Below, piece after piece: positions 27,001-36,208 of a DNA stretch of 64,000 nt. Origin of the DNA: Polyangiaceae bacterium. Lineage in GTDB: Bacteria; Myxococcota_A; Polyangia; Polyangiales; Polyangiaceae. Location of the stretch: positions 682,001 through 746,000 of the forward strand of contig JACKEB010000010.1 in assembly GCA_020633205.1 (NCBI GenBank), in the 5' to 3' direction. A program made the position numbers and the translations under genes. Position 1 is the first letter of the stretch. The number at the start of each line of letters is the position of its first letter. Below the pieces are notes generated by a model, which did no database searches, was not told where the DNA came from, and worked only from the letters and a program-made list of their open reading frames with translations.

Positions 27001-30000
27001 AGCGCCTCCCGATAGGTCTCCAGGGCGCCATCCACGTCGTTCAAGCGCAGGTTCCTGAGGTCGCCTAGCTTAGCTAGCAGGTCGAGGCGCTGCTCGGTCT
27101 CGCTGACGAGATCGAGATGAGCTTGATAGGTGTCTCCGAGTTCATCCCAACGCTCTGCGGCGTTGTAGAGCCGCTCGAGGGCGACCAGCGTTTCCTCAGC
27201 GGGGCCAAACTCATCCTGAACGGCGCGCCATGCGTCGATGGCTTCAGCGCTGTTGTCGAGCTTGTCGCTCAGAACCTGGGCGCGACGCACCATCAACTCG
27301 CGGCGTACGTCACCCTCGGCGCCACCGTCAGAACGCCGCTCGAGCACGTCGACGAGCTCACGCCAGCTCTCGGTCTTCTGGTAGAGGTCGTCGAGAGCGA
27401 CCAGCGCAACCGCGTCCGTCGGATCGTCCTCGAGTCGCGCACGCCACGCCTCGATCGCGCCCAGGTTGTCCTCGAGGATGTTCTGGGACAGCTCGCCCAG
27501 GCGACCGAGCAGCTCGCGGCGCTTGTCGCCGTCGGCTTCCAGCTTGACCTGGATGCGCAGCATTTCCGCGAGGTTTTTATGCTCAGACTCTGCGGCGTAG
27601 ATGCGCTCGAGCGCGCGCGCAGCAGGCAGAGCCAGAGTCGCGTCGTCGCGATCCAGATCCAATACCAGGCGGTAGGTCTCACCGGCCTTGGTTGCGTCGT
27701 CCAACAGGTCTTCGTAGATCTGCGCGACCTGCATCAAGATCTCGCCCTTGAGCGCCTGATCCTCGGCGGTCTCCGCTGCCTTGGTCAGCACTTCGGCGAC
27801 CCGCGCGTGGGAGCCGAGTCGGCGCCCGACGTCGAGCAGCCGCGCCCTAGAGTCCACGTCGAGGGGATCCAATGGGACCAGCTCTGCCAGCGCGTCGAGG
27901 GCGCCCTCGTCCTCGTGCAATCCCTCGTCTCGCAACACCGAGATGCGCCGCAAGAGTTCTTTGCGTTGCTCCAGCCGCTCGTCAGCGTCCTCGCCGTCTC
28001 CGCGCAGGGTCTCGAGCTGTACCGCGAGCACTCGCACCAGATCGCGGGTCTCGTCGCGAGACTCGTAGACGGTCTCCAGCATGCGCGCCGCGCGACCGCG
28101 CAGCTGACCGATCTCGAGCAGCTTCTCCGCGAGCTCCCGGGCCTCGAAGTCATTCACTTGCTCTGCGAGCACGGCCTCGATGTGGTCCACCGCAGCGTCG
28201 GGTCGATGCAGACGCTCGAGGAACAGTGCGGCGAGCCGCTTCTTGAACTCGAGCAACTCGTCGCCGACCGCGGTCTCCACCCGTTGCTCCAGCAGGCGAG
28301 CGAGGTCCTCATGACGCTCCTGGGAAGCGTACAAGCGGTCGAGGGAGCGGAGCGCCGTGTCGTGAACGGGATCGATCTCGAGAATGCGCTCGTAGTGCTT
28401 GGTAGCCTTGGCGGCGTCCTCGATGATCTCCTCACAGATCAGCGCGACCTCCACCAGCATGTCGGCGCGACGACCGGGGTCATCGGTGGCGAGCGATGCG
28501 CGCTCGTAGAGCGCCTCGAGTTCCGACCAGCGCTCGGCGGCGGTGAGGATGTCCTTCAGGCGAGAGAAGGCGCGCTCGTTACCCGGGTTCAGCTCGAGCA
28601 CCTTCTCGAGGTAGGGCGTCGCGCCCATCGGGTCCCCTAGCTTGTCCTCGTAGAGCGCTGCGGCTCGTTCGCAGAGCTCCGCCTCGATCTCCTTGGGGAT
28701 CTCCCGACTCAACATCTCGCGGTAGCACTCCGCGAGCTCCGTGGGCCTGCCAGAGAGCGCGCAGAGCGAATCGGCGCGATCCCAGAGGGATAGTTCCGTG
28801 GGGTAATCGCGCACCGCGCGTAGCACGACGTCGAACGCCGAGCTGTAAGCGGTGAGCTTCTCTTCGTGGACGTCCGCTAGGCGGTTGTAGAGACCCAACT
28901 TCTCGCTCGGGTCACTGGCGCTCGCGATCATCACCTCCAAGGCCTCAGCCTCGCGGCGCGCCTCACCCCCGCTCGCGTAGGCGGTCGCGAGGACTTCAGC
29001 GGCGCGTGCCTTGGTCGCTTCCTTCTCGACCAGCTGTTCCAGCACTCGCATGGCTCGGCCGTCGCCGGGTTCCAAGTCCAACGCGCGCACCGCCGCCTCA
29101 AGGGCGTCTTCAGGGCGATCCAGGCGCTGCAGGTAGAGCTCCGCGAGCTCGACTTCGCGCTGTGCGCGCTCGGATCCGTCTAGCTGATCGCGATGGCTCT
29201 CGATCACCTTCGCGGCACCGGCGAAATCTTCCGAAGCCATCAACAGGCGAGGCAGCGCCGACAGTGCGACGACCTCAGTCGGGTCGAGCTCAAGCACTTT
29301 GCGGTACAGGTCCGCAGAGCGAGCCGGCTCCTCGAAGACTTCTTCTTCGAGCGTGGCCCACTCACTCAAGATGCGCACGCGGTCGATGTCGCTCCCGGCG
29401 TGCTCCACGCGCAGACCGAGCAGCCAGCGCAACTCGTCGCGCTTGCCCTCCCGACGTAGAATCGACTCGAGCGCGCTGGCGGCGTCGGCGTCCCCCGGGT
29501 CAGACTCGAGCAAGCTCTTGAACGTCGCCACGGCCTCGTCCGCCTTGCCGAGCTCGTCCGCATAGACCCGCGCGAGCTTCAGGCGCAGCAAGCGCGACTC
29601 CCCATCGGGGATCTCCGCATCCGACGTCAAGCGGCCTTCGATCGCCTCCACGAAAGTCTGCCAGCTGTTTGCCGCACGGCAACTCTCTTCGAAGATGGTG
29701 AGCGCCTGATCGCTGCCCGGAGCGAGCTCGTACGCTTGTCGAGCGTAGCCTGCAGACGCGTTGCGGTCATTCAGCTTGCCCCCAGTGACGTCAACGAGCT
29801 TGCCCAGGAGGTCCAACTTCTCGGCATCCGACTCGCTCTTCTTCAGCAACACATCGTAGAGAGCCGGTAGCCGGGCCCACTTCTCGTCGGTCTCGTAGAT
29901 TGGAATCAGGGCGCTCGCGGCGCGCGCGTCTTCGGGGTCCGTCGCGAGGATGCGCTCATACGAGCGGAACGCGCGGTCGGGGGCGTCCAGCTTGTCTTCG

Positions 30001-32258
30001 TAGACCTTTGCCGCGCGGTAAGACAGATCGATCTTGGCCTCGGGCTCCTTCGCCTTGTCCGCCGCCTGGCTCAAGACATCGGCCAAGCCGTCGAAATCGT
30101 TCTGTGACGCGTAGAGATCTTCGAGCCCCTCGTAGTCTTTGCGCTCGAGGAAGGCGTCGCGAAGCGTGCGCAACGCACGGCTGTTTCCGGGCTGTAGCTC
30201 GAGCACTCGACGCCACGCGCGAGTGGCGCCATCGAAGTCAGACAGTTGATCGCCGTACACGGCACCCAACTTCTGCAAGACGCTGAGCCGTTCCTTCTCC
30301 CCCTCTTCGAGTTCGACGCGACGCTCGAGTGCCTCGGCGAGGACTTTCCAGTTCTTTCCGCGCTCGGCGTAGCGCTCGAGCTGGTCCAGCGTCGCGCGAT
30401 CGCTCGGGTCGGCCTCTAGGGCAGCTTGGAACAAGCGGATCGCGTCGTCCTGACGCTGTAGACGCTCAGCGGCGAGCTTCGCCATCTCCCGCGTGAGCTC
30501 CAGACGTCGGTCAGCGTCGACACTCTCGAGCTGCCCTTCGTAGAGCTCATAGAGCGGCGCCCAAGCGCGCCGCTTCTTGTACAGCTCTTCAAGGCGTTCA
30601 CGAGCTTCGGCGTCGGTGGGGACCGCCTCGAGCAGGCGCTGGTATGCCTCCGTCGCGTTCTGCACGTTGGAGAATTGATCCAGCCAACGTCGCGCGACAC
30701 CGCGCAAGATGGTCGCCTTCTCATCGACGTCGTCGGTGAGCTCCGCCAAGCGCTGCTGGTTCGTCAGCAGGTCGCGCCAGCGACCGAGCTGCTCGTACAG
30801 CCCAACCAGTTCGCGCACGGCCTCCACGTCGTTGCCGTCGATCTGCAGGATCTGGTTCAGCACCGTCACGAGCGCGGTGTCGCTCTTGATGAACTGACGA
30901 TACGTAGATGCCACTTCCCGGAGGATCCCCAGGCGAGTCTCGCTGTCGTCCTTGTCCGCGCGCTCCAGCTCCTGACGCAGGAGTTCGACCAGGGCGTTGT
31001 AGCCTTCCGTCTTGCGGTACAGGCGCTTGAGCGCGTCTCGCGCTTCGGTGTTGTCGGGATCCTGGCGCAGTACTCCCTTGTACTGTTCGATGGCCTTTTG
31101 AGCGTCCTGCTGGCTCTCCGCGAGCTTGGCGATCTGCTGGGTGATCTCCGTCTTGTCAGGCCCTTCGGTCATCACCTTCTGAGCGGCCTGGAGCACGCTC
31201 AGCAGACGACCTTCGTCGCCGACCTTCTCCGCGTACTCACGGAAGAAGTTCAGCGCCAGCGGGTTGCTCGGTTCGAGCTTGCGGATCCGCTCGAACCAGG
31301 GCTCGGCGTCCTCCACGTTTTCGAGCTTGCGCCAGTGGAGCATGGCGATCTGCAGCATGTCTCCCAGGCGCTCGCTGCTCTCGAGGGACCCAGAAAGCAG
31401 CTCTCGCTCGTACACGCTGACCAGCAGATCCCAGCGCTCGAGCTTCGAGTAGTGCTCCGAGAGGAAGCTCTTCGCTTCGGGATGGCTCGGCACCAGGCCG
31501 AGGACCTTCTCGTAGGCCTTCGCTGCGGCTTCAGCGTCGGAGTTCACGTTCGAGTGCAAGCGCCCAAGGCGCACGCCCGCGGACACCCGGTCTGCGTCGC
31601 CTTCCGCACGATCGATCAATCGGTCGAGCACGACCGCGAGGGCCTCCCATTTTTCCGCACGGCGAAGTGCCACCTCGAGCATGCTCGCCGCTCGCACGTT
31701 GGTCGGGTCGAGCCGGACCGCCTGGTCCAGGCGCTTGGCGATGCGATCGGCATCCGCTTCTTCGCCACCAAAGCGCAGCTCCATCTCGGCAGCGCGCATC
31801 AACATCGAGCTCTTGTAGACGTCGTCCGGAGCGTTCTCCGCTTCCTCGAGGTAAGACTTGGTCATGTCTGACCAGCGGCCCTTTTTGCCCTCGGCTTCTT
31901 CGAGCGCCGTCTTGGCCTGACTGTCTTCCGGGAGGAGTTCGAGCACTTGCAGCTGCGCCAGCTCGTGGTCGTCTTCGTTGAACAGACGATCCTGGTGCAA
32001 GCTTGCCAGCTCTCGTAGGAGCTCGACCTTGCCGCTTTCCGCGTGGTCTACCGCGAGCTCCAGCAAGCTCGCAGCCGCCGACCACTCACCTCGCTCCTCG
32101 TGGCGCTGGCGCGCCGCAGAGAGCAAGCGCATCAGTTCGTCTCGTTCTAGGTCCCCGTCCGGTTGCTTCAGCGCTTCTCGGAGCGCCCCCCACGCGTCCT
32201 GCGAGCCGGGGTCGTCTTGTAGCTGTCCAAGCGCTGTGCGGATCGTGTTCGAATCCAT
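21021..32258 (-). CDS. Giant tetratricopeptide-repeat protein, 3745 residues
   Basis: One uninterrupted frame of 11.2 kb encodes a very acidic, helical protein built almost wholly of TPR-like helix pairs. A unit of about 72 residues recurs, e.g. from ALERLYAAESEHKNLAEMLR to the next ALDDLYQKTESWRELVDVLE, and in general 'aLerLY...ErWdELaelLErr...ELlxrLaxlyeekLdD...AIdaYxxvLelDPxd'. That gives roughly 50 units. The last 250 residues are closer to the canonical 34-residue TPR (KALEELDKAFRIEPGNVSVLKQLG). There is no signal peptide or membrane helix, so it is probably cytoplasmic, as a scaffold. The ATG at 32258 has TGAGGA upstream. No enzymatic domain was found. The next gene upstream also encodes a TPR protein. 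Confidence 0.93.
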   Translation of the reverse strand: MDSNTIRTALGQLQDDPGSQDAWGALREALKQPDGDLERDELMRLLSAARQRHEERGEWSAAASLLELAVDHAESGKVELLRELASLHQDRLFNEDDHELAQLQVLELLPEDSQAKTALEEAEGKKGRWSDMTKSYLEEAENAPDDVYKSSMLMRAAEMELRFGGEEADADRIAKRLDQAVRLDPTNVRAASMLEVALRRAEKWEALAVVLDRLIDRAEGDADRVSAGVRLGRLHSNVNSDAEAAAKAYEKVLGLVPSHPEAKSFLSEHYSKLERWDLLVSVYERELLSGSLESSERLGDMLQIAMLHWRKLENVEDAEPWFERIRKLEPSNPLALNFFREYAEKVGDEGRLLSVLQAAQKVMTEGPDKTEITQQIAKLAESQQDAQKAIEQYKGVLRQDPDNTEARDALKRLYRKTEGYNALVELLRQELERADKDDSETRLGILREVASTYRQFIKSDTALVTVLNQILQIDGNDVEAVRELVGLYEQLGRWRDLLTNQQRLAELTDDVDEKATILRGVARRWLDQFSNVQNATEAYQRLLEAVPTDAEARERLEELYKKRRAWAPLYELYEGQLESVDADRRLELTREMAKLAAERLQRQDDAIRLFQAALEADPSDRATLDQLERYAERGKNWKVLAEALERRVELEEGEKERLSVLQKLGAVYGDQLSDFDGATRAWRRVLELQPGNSRALRTLRDAFLERKDYEGLEDLYASQNDFDGLADVLSQAADKAKEPEAKIDLSYRAAKVYEDKLDAPDRAFRSYERILATDPEDARAASALIPIYETDEKWARLPALYDVLLKKSESDAEKLDLLGKLVDVTGGKLNDRNASAGYARQAYELAPGSDQALTIFEESCRAANSWQTFVEAIEGRLTSDAEIPDGESRLLRLKLARVYADELGKADEAVATFKSLLESDPGDADAASALESILRREGKRDELRWLLGLRVEHAGSDIDRVRILSEWATLEEEVFEEPARSADLYRKVLELDPTEVVALSALPRLLMASEDFAGAAKVIESHRDQLDGSERAQREVELAELYLQRLDRPEDALEAAVRALDLEPGDGRAMRVLEQLVEKEATKARAAEVLATAYASGGEARREAEALEVMIASASDPSEKLGLYNRLADVHEEKLTAYSSAFDVVLRAVRDYPTELSLWDRADSLCALSGRPTELAECYREMLSREIPKEIEAELCERAAALYEDKLGDPMGATPYLEKVLELNPGNERAFSRLKDILTAAERWSELEALYERASLATDDPGRRADMLVEVALICEEIIEDAAKATKHYERILEIDPVHDTALRSLDRLYASQERHEDLARLLEQRVETAVGDELLEFKKRLAALFLERLHRPDAAVDHIEAVLAEQVNDFEARELAEKLLEIGQLRGRAARMLETVYESRDETRDLVRVLAVQLETLRGDGEDADERLEQRKELLRRISVLRDEGLHEDEGALDALAELVPLDPLDVDSRARLLDVGRRLGSHARVAEVLTKAAETAEDQALKGEILMQVAQIYEDLLDDATKAGETYRLVLDLDRDDATLALPAARALERIYAAESEHKNLAEMLRIQVKLEADGDKRRELLGRLGELSQNILEDNLGAIEAWRARLEDDPTDAVALVALDDLYQKTESWRELVDVLERRSDGGAEGDVRRELMVRRAQVLSDKLDNSAEAIDAWRAVQDEFGPAEETLVALERLYNAAERWDELGDTYQAHLDLVSETEQRLDLLAKLGDLRNLRLNDVDGALETYREALTVDSKHSASRAALEKLLEHEEVHARRESAGILRPIFEEEGDHERLLQVLEIEIGALDDPLGKLEGLEAALRVADGPLEDPARAFAFAERAVRVAVGHTDLAPWLEQLERLAGATQKQPAHVQLLCEIVPEIFDGEVQLKVTLKIAELARNQLGDRELAREYYTKALELQSDDRTALVALESLYEEAGDGPRLLEILERRVEAAESDSERKELLFRRARLLAEVLEERSQAIDVYESILDLELDPAAISALIELYSKAERWDELIELYQRQLDATPDDAAKLHVAIAQVAAEKLNDLARAFDEIEAALEEDANYEAAIAVLERWLTEAPEAEHRARAASLLEPVYLRRGEFSKVMSTISARLEFSQDPEERRELLTRLAQLYEEQEEDYAQALETIAKLLHEDIEDENTISELERLAKVAGAERRLAEIYASELEDSVTDESTLRLARRAGELFADLGNHERALDYYRKALAFEPESRELFDAIDALLVKTEKHEERVSLYREALDHRYEPEDRLQVLHVIADLQRTKLSQPEEAILTYVQALDVEASDNKSLEALTELYRESKRWEDLAELYLRRAETQGGSAGAGYRLDLAKLYKSELSDTGRAIDQLQEIVLASPGHKEAVVELEALLNDPEHKERVVEILRPLYEEADDWRRQIKLNEDRYELAEDPIERVAVLRETARLWEERGSDAHRARRALAAALELDPEDGEVRGEYQRLTEATDAWDELSKTYTSMLDKKPDLLSAREVLSYLAEVHDKHRDDPRAALNAYQRLREVDEADLEPVAKIEELATLLSDWDALVNVLVAKADLVLDDEERASIWRRVGEARRDMLEDRSGAIEAYESAIELDPESAFTIDCLTDLYLEKQESGASDASRLVDLYQQRVELCDEDDVDLRYDLLVAAAKVYEERLEDRPSAIDALVRALSTKPGDKPVLRGLDRLYRAEERWPELLDNLKLEASTEEDQSARVTLRKQIGDILGTQLQSFDEALDAYRLVLDEAPEDAEARAAVRKLGEEHEDLRSIVAEILVPVLRQSAAHAELVEVLELRLSVETDPLQRGETLRTIGLVYEINLEEPAKALDALLRALSETPDSAELHGDIVRLAEQSDGFAKYAEALEERAQATFDPELVKDLYSRLGAVAEEHLSDPKRAIDAYSRAVEQAGDQADLLLALDRLYEKVEDFQSLADILERRALLDASESEQAAIYHRLATVQIDKFSEPARGLASLRMALERVPGHEDSAQALEKLTSDRDLFEEVAELLEEVYRSAGRTQDLAGLYEKRVGFADSPTERIDMRRNLAKVLEDDCQDAAAAQRVLQQGLNDDPSDGMLLAELERLAPITSNWEGAAAALRDAINAKQDLSPDIAKELCLKLASWYRDKVEDQAAAEAALLKALEYDPESDEVLLQLEQLQRAADGRERDLIATLRRRAKLQLDVSMRETLFQQARDLANGLNDSELAESLLRELLALDDGNLWALSELTELREAAEDYQETFDLLVRRAELRADAGILRELRLRAATIAQEKLKDSDRAIELFEALFEDDPTDAQASKALRELFASADRHDELGRLLERLVDIADSPSDRSDLRMELAQLNREKFNLPDTAIELLRSVLYDEPSRADAVVALSELYEQTDRDEELAELLKEQIEAAKERGDTDAELTFEVRLGEIYDSRLNDRQKAIDTYRSVLERDSAHRGALEALARLYRAQNEHQSEADMLSRLLDQSSGEEALKLATELADAYERLDRPEAAAEALERGLSHDARNAELRSRVAALYTKLSAWEKLAAHIADDAEATEDVEEKVKLLVKAAELHAKQRKDVAASAEMLERASALKPDDRELMLALCDAYSGSGRGKAAVEVLERIVESYGGKRSKELGDIHRRLATAYLADGEKERALEELDKAFRIEPGNVSVLKQLGSVSLEAGDMKKAQQMFRALLLQKLDDSSPITKAEVFLNLGKVHNGLGEKPKAVQMLERAIQADGDLEEAKTLLAELKG

Positions 32259-32358
32259 TCCTCACCCGTCGAATGCGGCCCACGTTCCCCCTCTTGGGAA
32301 TTGGGCTCGATGGCGGGCGAGAGTACGCCGCGGGCCCCCACACTACAACCCCGCGAAA

Positions 32359-33210
32359 CTAGCGTTTCTCCTTGACTTCCGCGGCCTTCCTAAGGTGCTG
32401 GAGCAGCTGCCGCTGACGGGCGACCACCCGCCGATTCGCCCCCAACTCAGCCCCCCGATCGAGGGCTTGCTCGGCCTCGTCGTAGCGGCCGAGGCGTAGC
32501 AATGCCCAGCTCTGACCCAGATATCCCGGAGCAAACCGAGGGCGGGCCCTGAGCAGCGCGGTGTAGTGTCTCAGCGCAACGCTCGGTTGGTCCGCCTGAA
32601 CTGCCAACGACGCCAGGCCGAGGTGGTTCTCCACCGCGCCAGGATCGGCCTGGAGCCCGCTCGTGTAGGCCTTCCGCGCACCCGATAGGTCCCCTAGTTG
32701 AGCCCTTACCAGCCCGAGCGCGTGCCAGGTCTCAGCGTCCCGCGGGTCGCGCCGGGCCGCTTCCTCGAGGCGTGGTGCCGCAAGCTCTACTTCTCCCCAC
32801 CGCGCAGCCCGTAAACCTCCCGTCTTCGGCCCACGAGGGTCTTTGGGGGCGACCTCCGTCGCCGCGTCATAAAGTGCGAGGGCTTCTTCGTAGCGGTGGC
32901 TCAGCTCGAACGCATGTCCGAGCTCGATGTACGGCAACGCGTCACCTTCTGGAAGCTGCTGACGCAGCTCTTCCGTTTGCTCACGGGCCTCCCCAAGCTG
33001 ACCAGACGCAGCAAGCACGCGGATCAGCAGCTGGCGCTCAGGGATCGCCCCGGGGTGCTGCGCGAGGTGCTCCCGCAGTAGGCGAGCAGCTTCGCCGTAG
33101 TCCTTCCGATCCATGGCGACCGCCGCACGCTGACGGACGGTCGGCTGCACGCCAGCGCAGGCGACGCTGAGCACGCTGCTCACGCAGAGGATGGCGATTC
33201 GTCGCTTCAC
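32359..33210 (-). CDS. TPR-repeat lipoprotein
   Basis: A 283-residue protein. The GTG at 33210 begins a lipoprotein signal (MKRRIAILCVSSVLSVACAG, lipid Cys near residue 18), followed by about six TPR units ('YGEAARLLREHLAQHP', 'YEEALALYDAATEVAPKD', 'AETWHALGLVRAQLGDLSGARKAYTSGLQADP', 'YDEAEQALDRGAELG'). A longer frame reaching 34023 is antisense to the dehydrogenase gene and is not protein. It lies 100 bp upstream of the giant TPR gene on the same strand, so the two may be co-transcribed and work together across the envelope (inference). Function unknown; TPR lipoproteins such as NlpI or PilF act as assembly adaptors. Confidence 0.82.
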   Translation of the reverse strand: MKRRIAILCVSSVLSVACAGVQPTVRQRAAVAMDRKDYGEAARLLREHLAQHPGAIPERQLLIRVLAASGQLGEAREQTEELRQQLPEGDALPYIELGHAFELSHRYEEALALYDAATEVAPKDPRGPKTGGLRAARWGEVELAAPRLEEAARRDPRDAETWHALGLVRAQLGDLSGARKAYTSGLQADPGAVENHLGLASLAVQADQPSVALRHYTALLRARPRFAPGYLGQSWALLRLGRYDEAEQALDRGAELGANRRVVARQRQLLQHLRKAAEVKEKR

Positions 33211-33227
33211 GGCGTGGAGTATAGGCA

Positions 33228-33255
33228 CGATCCCGAGGGGCACCCCAGGGGATCG
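33228..33255. promoter_or_regulatory. Inverted repeat upstream of the TPR lipoprotein gene
   Basis: CGATCCC pairs with GGGATCG, with an inner GGGG/CCCC pair, forming a near-continuous hairpin 17 bp ahead of the lipoprotein's GTG. It may be an operator or a leader structure. Sequence fact only; no binding protein is identified. Confidence 0.35.
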
Positions 33256-33474
33256 ATGCCAGCATTGAACGTGCTCTGCCGGGCGCCGACCAATTCCGCG
33301 AAGAAACGCGAGCGGGGGTGTTTCGGGACGGCCCCGGGCGAGCGCAGGAGACCGATCGCCGCGCCTCCCCCCAAGAAACACCAGGCGTGGCCCTGAGGAA
33401 CGCTGAAGCGCATGACGCAGTGGGCAACGAGCATGAGCCTTGCCCGCGCCGGCGCACGCGACTACGCCCGCAGC

Positions 33475-34371
<897 letters not shown>

Positions 34372-34398
34372 ATTATTGTTGCTACAAGGAAACAGAAG

Positions 34399-35190
34399 AT
34401 GAGCTACGAAACACTCCTGGTCGAGCGCTCCGCGGTGGAAGGCGGAGGCGAGATCGTGCACTTCGTGATCAATCGGCCCGAGAAGCTGAACGCGCTCAAC
34501 CCTCAGGTGCTGAGCGAGCTGTCGAGCGCGGTGGACACGCTGAGCGCAGACACCCGGGTGGTGATTCTGCGCAGCACTGGGGACAAGGCCTTCGTCGCCG
34601 GCGCGGACATCTCGGCGATGAGCGAGATGAGCGTACCCCAGGCCAAGGCGTTCACCGATCAAGGTCACGCGTTGGGGCGCAAGCTCGAGGGCCTGCACTG
34701 CCCGGTGATCGCCCAAGTTCAGGGCTTCGCCTTGGGCGGAGGCTGTGAGCTCGCCTTGGCTTGCGACTTCATCTATGCGTCGGAGAAAGCCAAATTCGGC
34801 CAACCCGAAGTCAACTTGGGTCTGATGCCTGGCTTCGGCGGCACCCAGCGCTTGAGCCGCAGAGTGGGCCTCGGAATGGCGCGGGAGTTGGTCTACACGG
34901 GCCGCCAAATCAAGGCAGACGAGGCGCTGCGTATCGGTTTGGTGAACGCGGTGTTCCCGGCGGAAGAGCTCGCCGCAAAAGTGCTCGAGACGGCCAAGCT
35001 CATCGCCAGCAAGGCGCCGCTCGCCGTTAGCGCCAGCAAGCGCGTGTTCGAACGCGGCTTCGATGCGGATCTGATCACCGCCAACGAGCTCGAGGCGATG
35101 GCTTTCAGCGCGCTCTTCGGCACCGAAGACCAGCGCGAAGGCACCAAAGCCTTCGTTGAAAAGCGCGCAGCAGCCTTCAAAGGCCGCTGA
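34399..35190 (+). CDS. Enoyl-CoA hydratase (crotonase family)
   Basis: A 263-residue crotonase that hydrates enoyl-CoA to 3-hydroxyacyl-CoA. The oxyanion-hole segment is AFVAGADISAMSEM, and both catalytic glutamates are present: E117 in FALGGGCELALACD and E137 in FGQPEVNLGLMPGFGGTQRL. This supports true hydratase activity, not an isomerase or decarboxylase variant. AAGGA lies about 8 nt before the ATG. With the dehydrogenase before it and the MerR gene after it, it likely forms a fatty-acid or short-chain acyl-CoA degradation unit; the substrate chain length is unknown. Confidence 0.93.
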   Translation: MSYETLLVERSAVEGGGEIVHFVINRPEKLNALNPQVLSELSSAVDTLSADTRVVILRSTGDKAFVAGADISAMSEMSVPQAKAFTDQGHALGRKLEGLHCPVIAQVQGFALGGGCELALACDFIYASEKAKFGQPEVNLGLMPGFGGTQRLSRRVGLGMARELVYTGRQIKADEALRIGLVNAVFPAEELAAKVLETAKLIASKAPLAVSASKRVFERGFDADLITANELEAMAFSALFGTEDQREGTKAFVEKRAAAFKGR

Positions 35191-35335
35191 TCCCGCGCAG
35201 CCGCGAGCGGTGACAATTCAGCGTCGAGCGGGTTTGGGGGAGAGGCGAGCCAGGTGCAAACGCGCTCCCCCACTCACCTCCCAGCAGCGAAAAGCTTGAC
35301 GGTCACGGGTCGCCACGAATACCTCCTGGAGTTCA

Positions 35336-36112
35336 ATGTCCGCGCGCAAGAGCAAGTCCGAAGCACCCGAGCTGGTCAAGATGTCGACCTTGGCCAAGCT
35401 GAGCGGCGTGCCCGCGGCGACCATCAAGCACTACCTGCGGGAGGGGCTCCTGCCACCGCCGGCCAAGCGCACCAGTCGCAACATGGCCTTCTACGACCCG
35501 GAGTTGGTTGGGCGGATTCAGAGCATCAAAGCGCTGCAACGTGAGCACTTCCTGCCCCTGAAGGTCATCAAGGACATGATGGAAGAGGGGCACGCGATGG
35601 TGGAGAGCGAGGCCACCACGGCTGCCAGCATCGCGAAGGTGCTCCAGCGCTCGGCACCGAAGCACAGCCGCTCGCGCGCAGAGCTCTTGGACGGCGGCGT
35701 CGCCGAAACCGATCTCGAGATGATGAAGGCGCTGAAGCTGGTCGCGCCGGACGGCAGCGGCAGCGAAGAAGAGTACAGCGGAGACGACCTCGAGCTGCTG
35801 CGCCTGCTGGGGCGCGCCCGCAAGGTCGGTATCAGCCCGGAGATGCTGCCAACGAATATCCTCGCGGATTATCTCGAGGCGATCCGCGCCCTCGTGCGCA
35901 CGGAGCTCGCGCTTTTTCGGGCTGGCGTAGTGCCGCTGGCCGGCGAGAGCCTGGGAGAGCTGGCGGAAGACGCAACGGAGCTCTCCGAACAGCTCGTGGT
36001 GCTGATCCGCCGACGGCTGCTGCTGCCCACCTTGCGCCAGCTGGAGACCGAAAGCGCCAAGGCCAAGCCAGCCAAAAAGAAGGCAAGCAAAGCAACGAGC
36101 CGGAAACGCTGA
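35336..36112 (+). CDS. MerR family transcriptional regulator
   Basis: A 258-residue regulator. The N-terminal winged helix is MerR-like: LVKMSTLAKLSGVPAATIKHYLREGLLPPPAKRTSRNMAFYDPELVGRIQSIKALQREHFLPLKVIKDMM. The effector-binding half (about 95-235) is helical and not a known metal-binding type, since no Cys cluster is visible. The tail is Lys-rich. The start has GGAG 5 nt upstream. It follows the hydratase by 145 bp in the same direction and is a candidate regulator of the acyl-CoA genes. A TTGACG lies at 35296, but a fitting -10 is unclear. Confidence 0.88.
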   Translation: MSARKSKSEAPELVKMSTLAKLSGVPAATIKHYLREGLLPPPAKRTSRNMAFYDPELVGRIQSIKALQREHFLPLKVIKDMMEEGHAMVESEATTAASIAKVLQRSAPKHSRSRAELLDGGVAETDLEMMKALKLVAPDGSGSEEEYSGDDLELLRLLGRARKVGISPEMLPTNILADYLEAIRALVRTELALFRAGVVPLAGESLGELAEDATELSEQLVVLIRRRLLLPTLRQLETESAKAKPAKKKASKATSRKR

Positions 36113-36126
36113 GCGATCCTCGCCCA

Positions 36127-36158
36127 GGCTGGAAACTCAGCCGGCTGGAAACTCGGCC
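36127..36158. repeat. 16-bp direct repeat
   Basis: GGCTGGAAACTCAGCC is directly followed by GGCTGGAAACTCGGCC, one mismatch, in the gap between the MerR gene and the 607-residue lipoprotein gene. Each copy can form a small hairpin (GGCT/AGCC). No function is evident. Confidence 0.7.
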
Positions 36159-36208
36159 CGCCCGCGAAGAATGCACGCGGCCCGGGCGTTCTGCTAGTAA
36201 CCGCTCCC

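Noticed and set aside
27117..28640. Long plus-strand frames opposite the giant TPR gene (also at 21129-22124 and 30675-31871)
   Set aside because: They follow from the codon bias of the TPR gene; their repeats mirror its period and no start signals or domains are seen.
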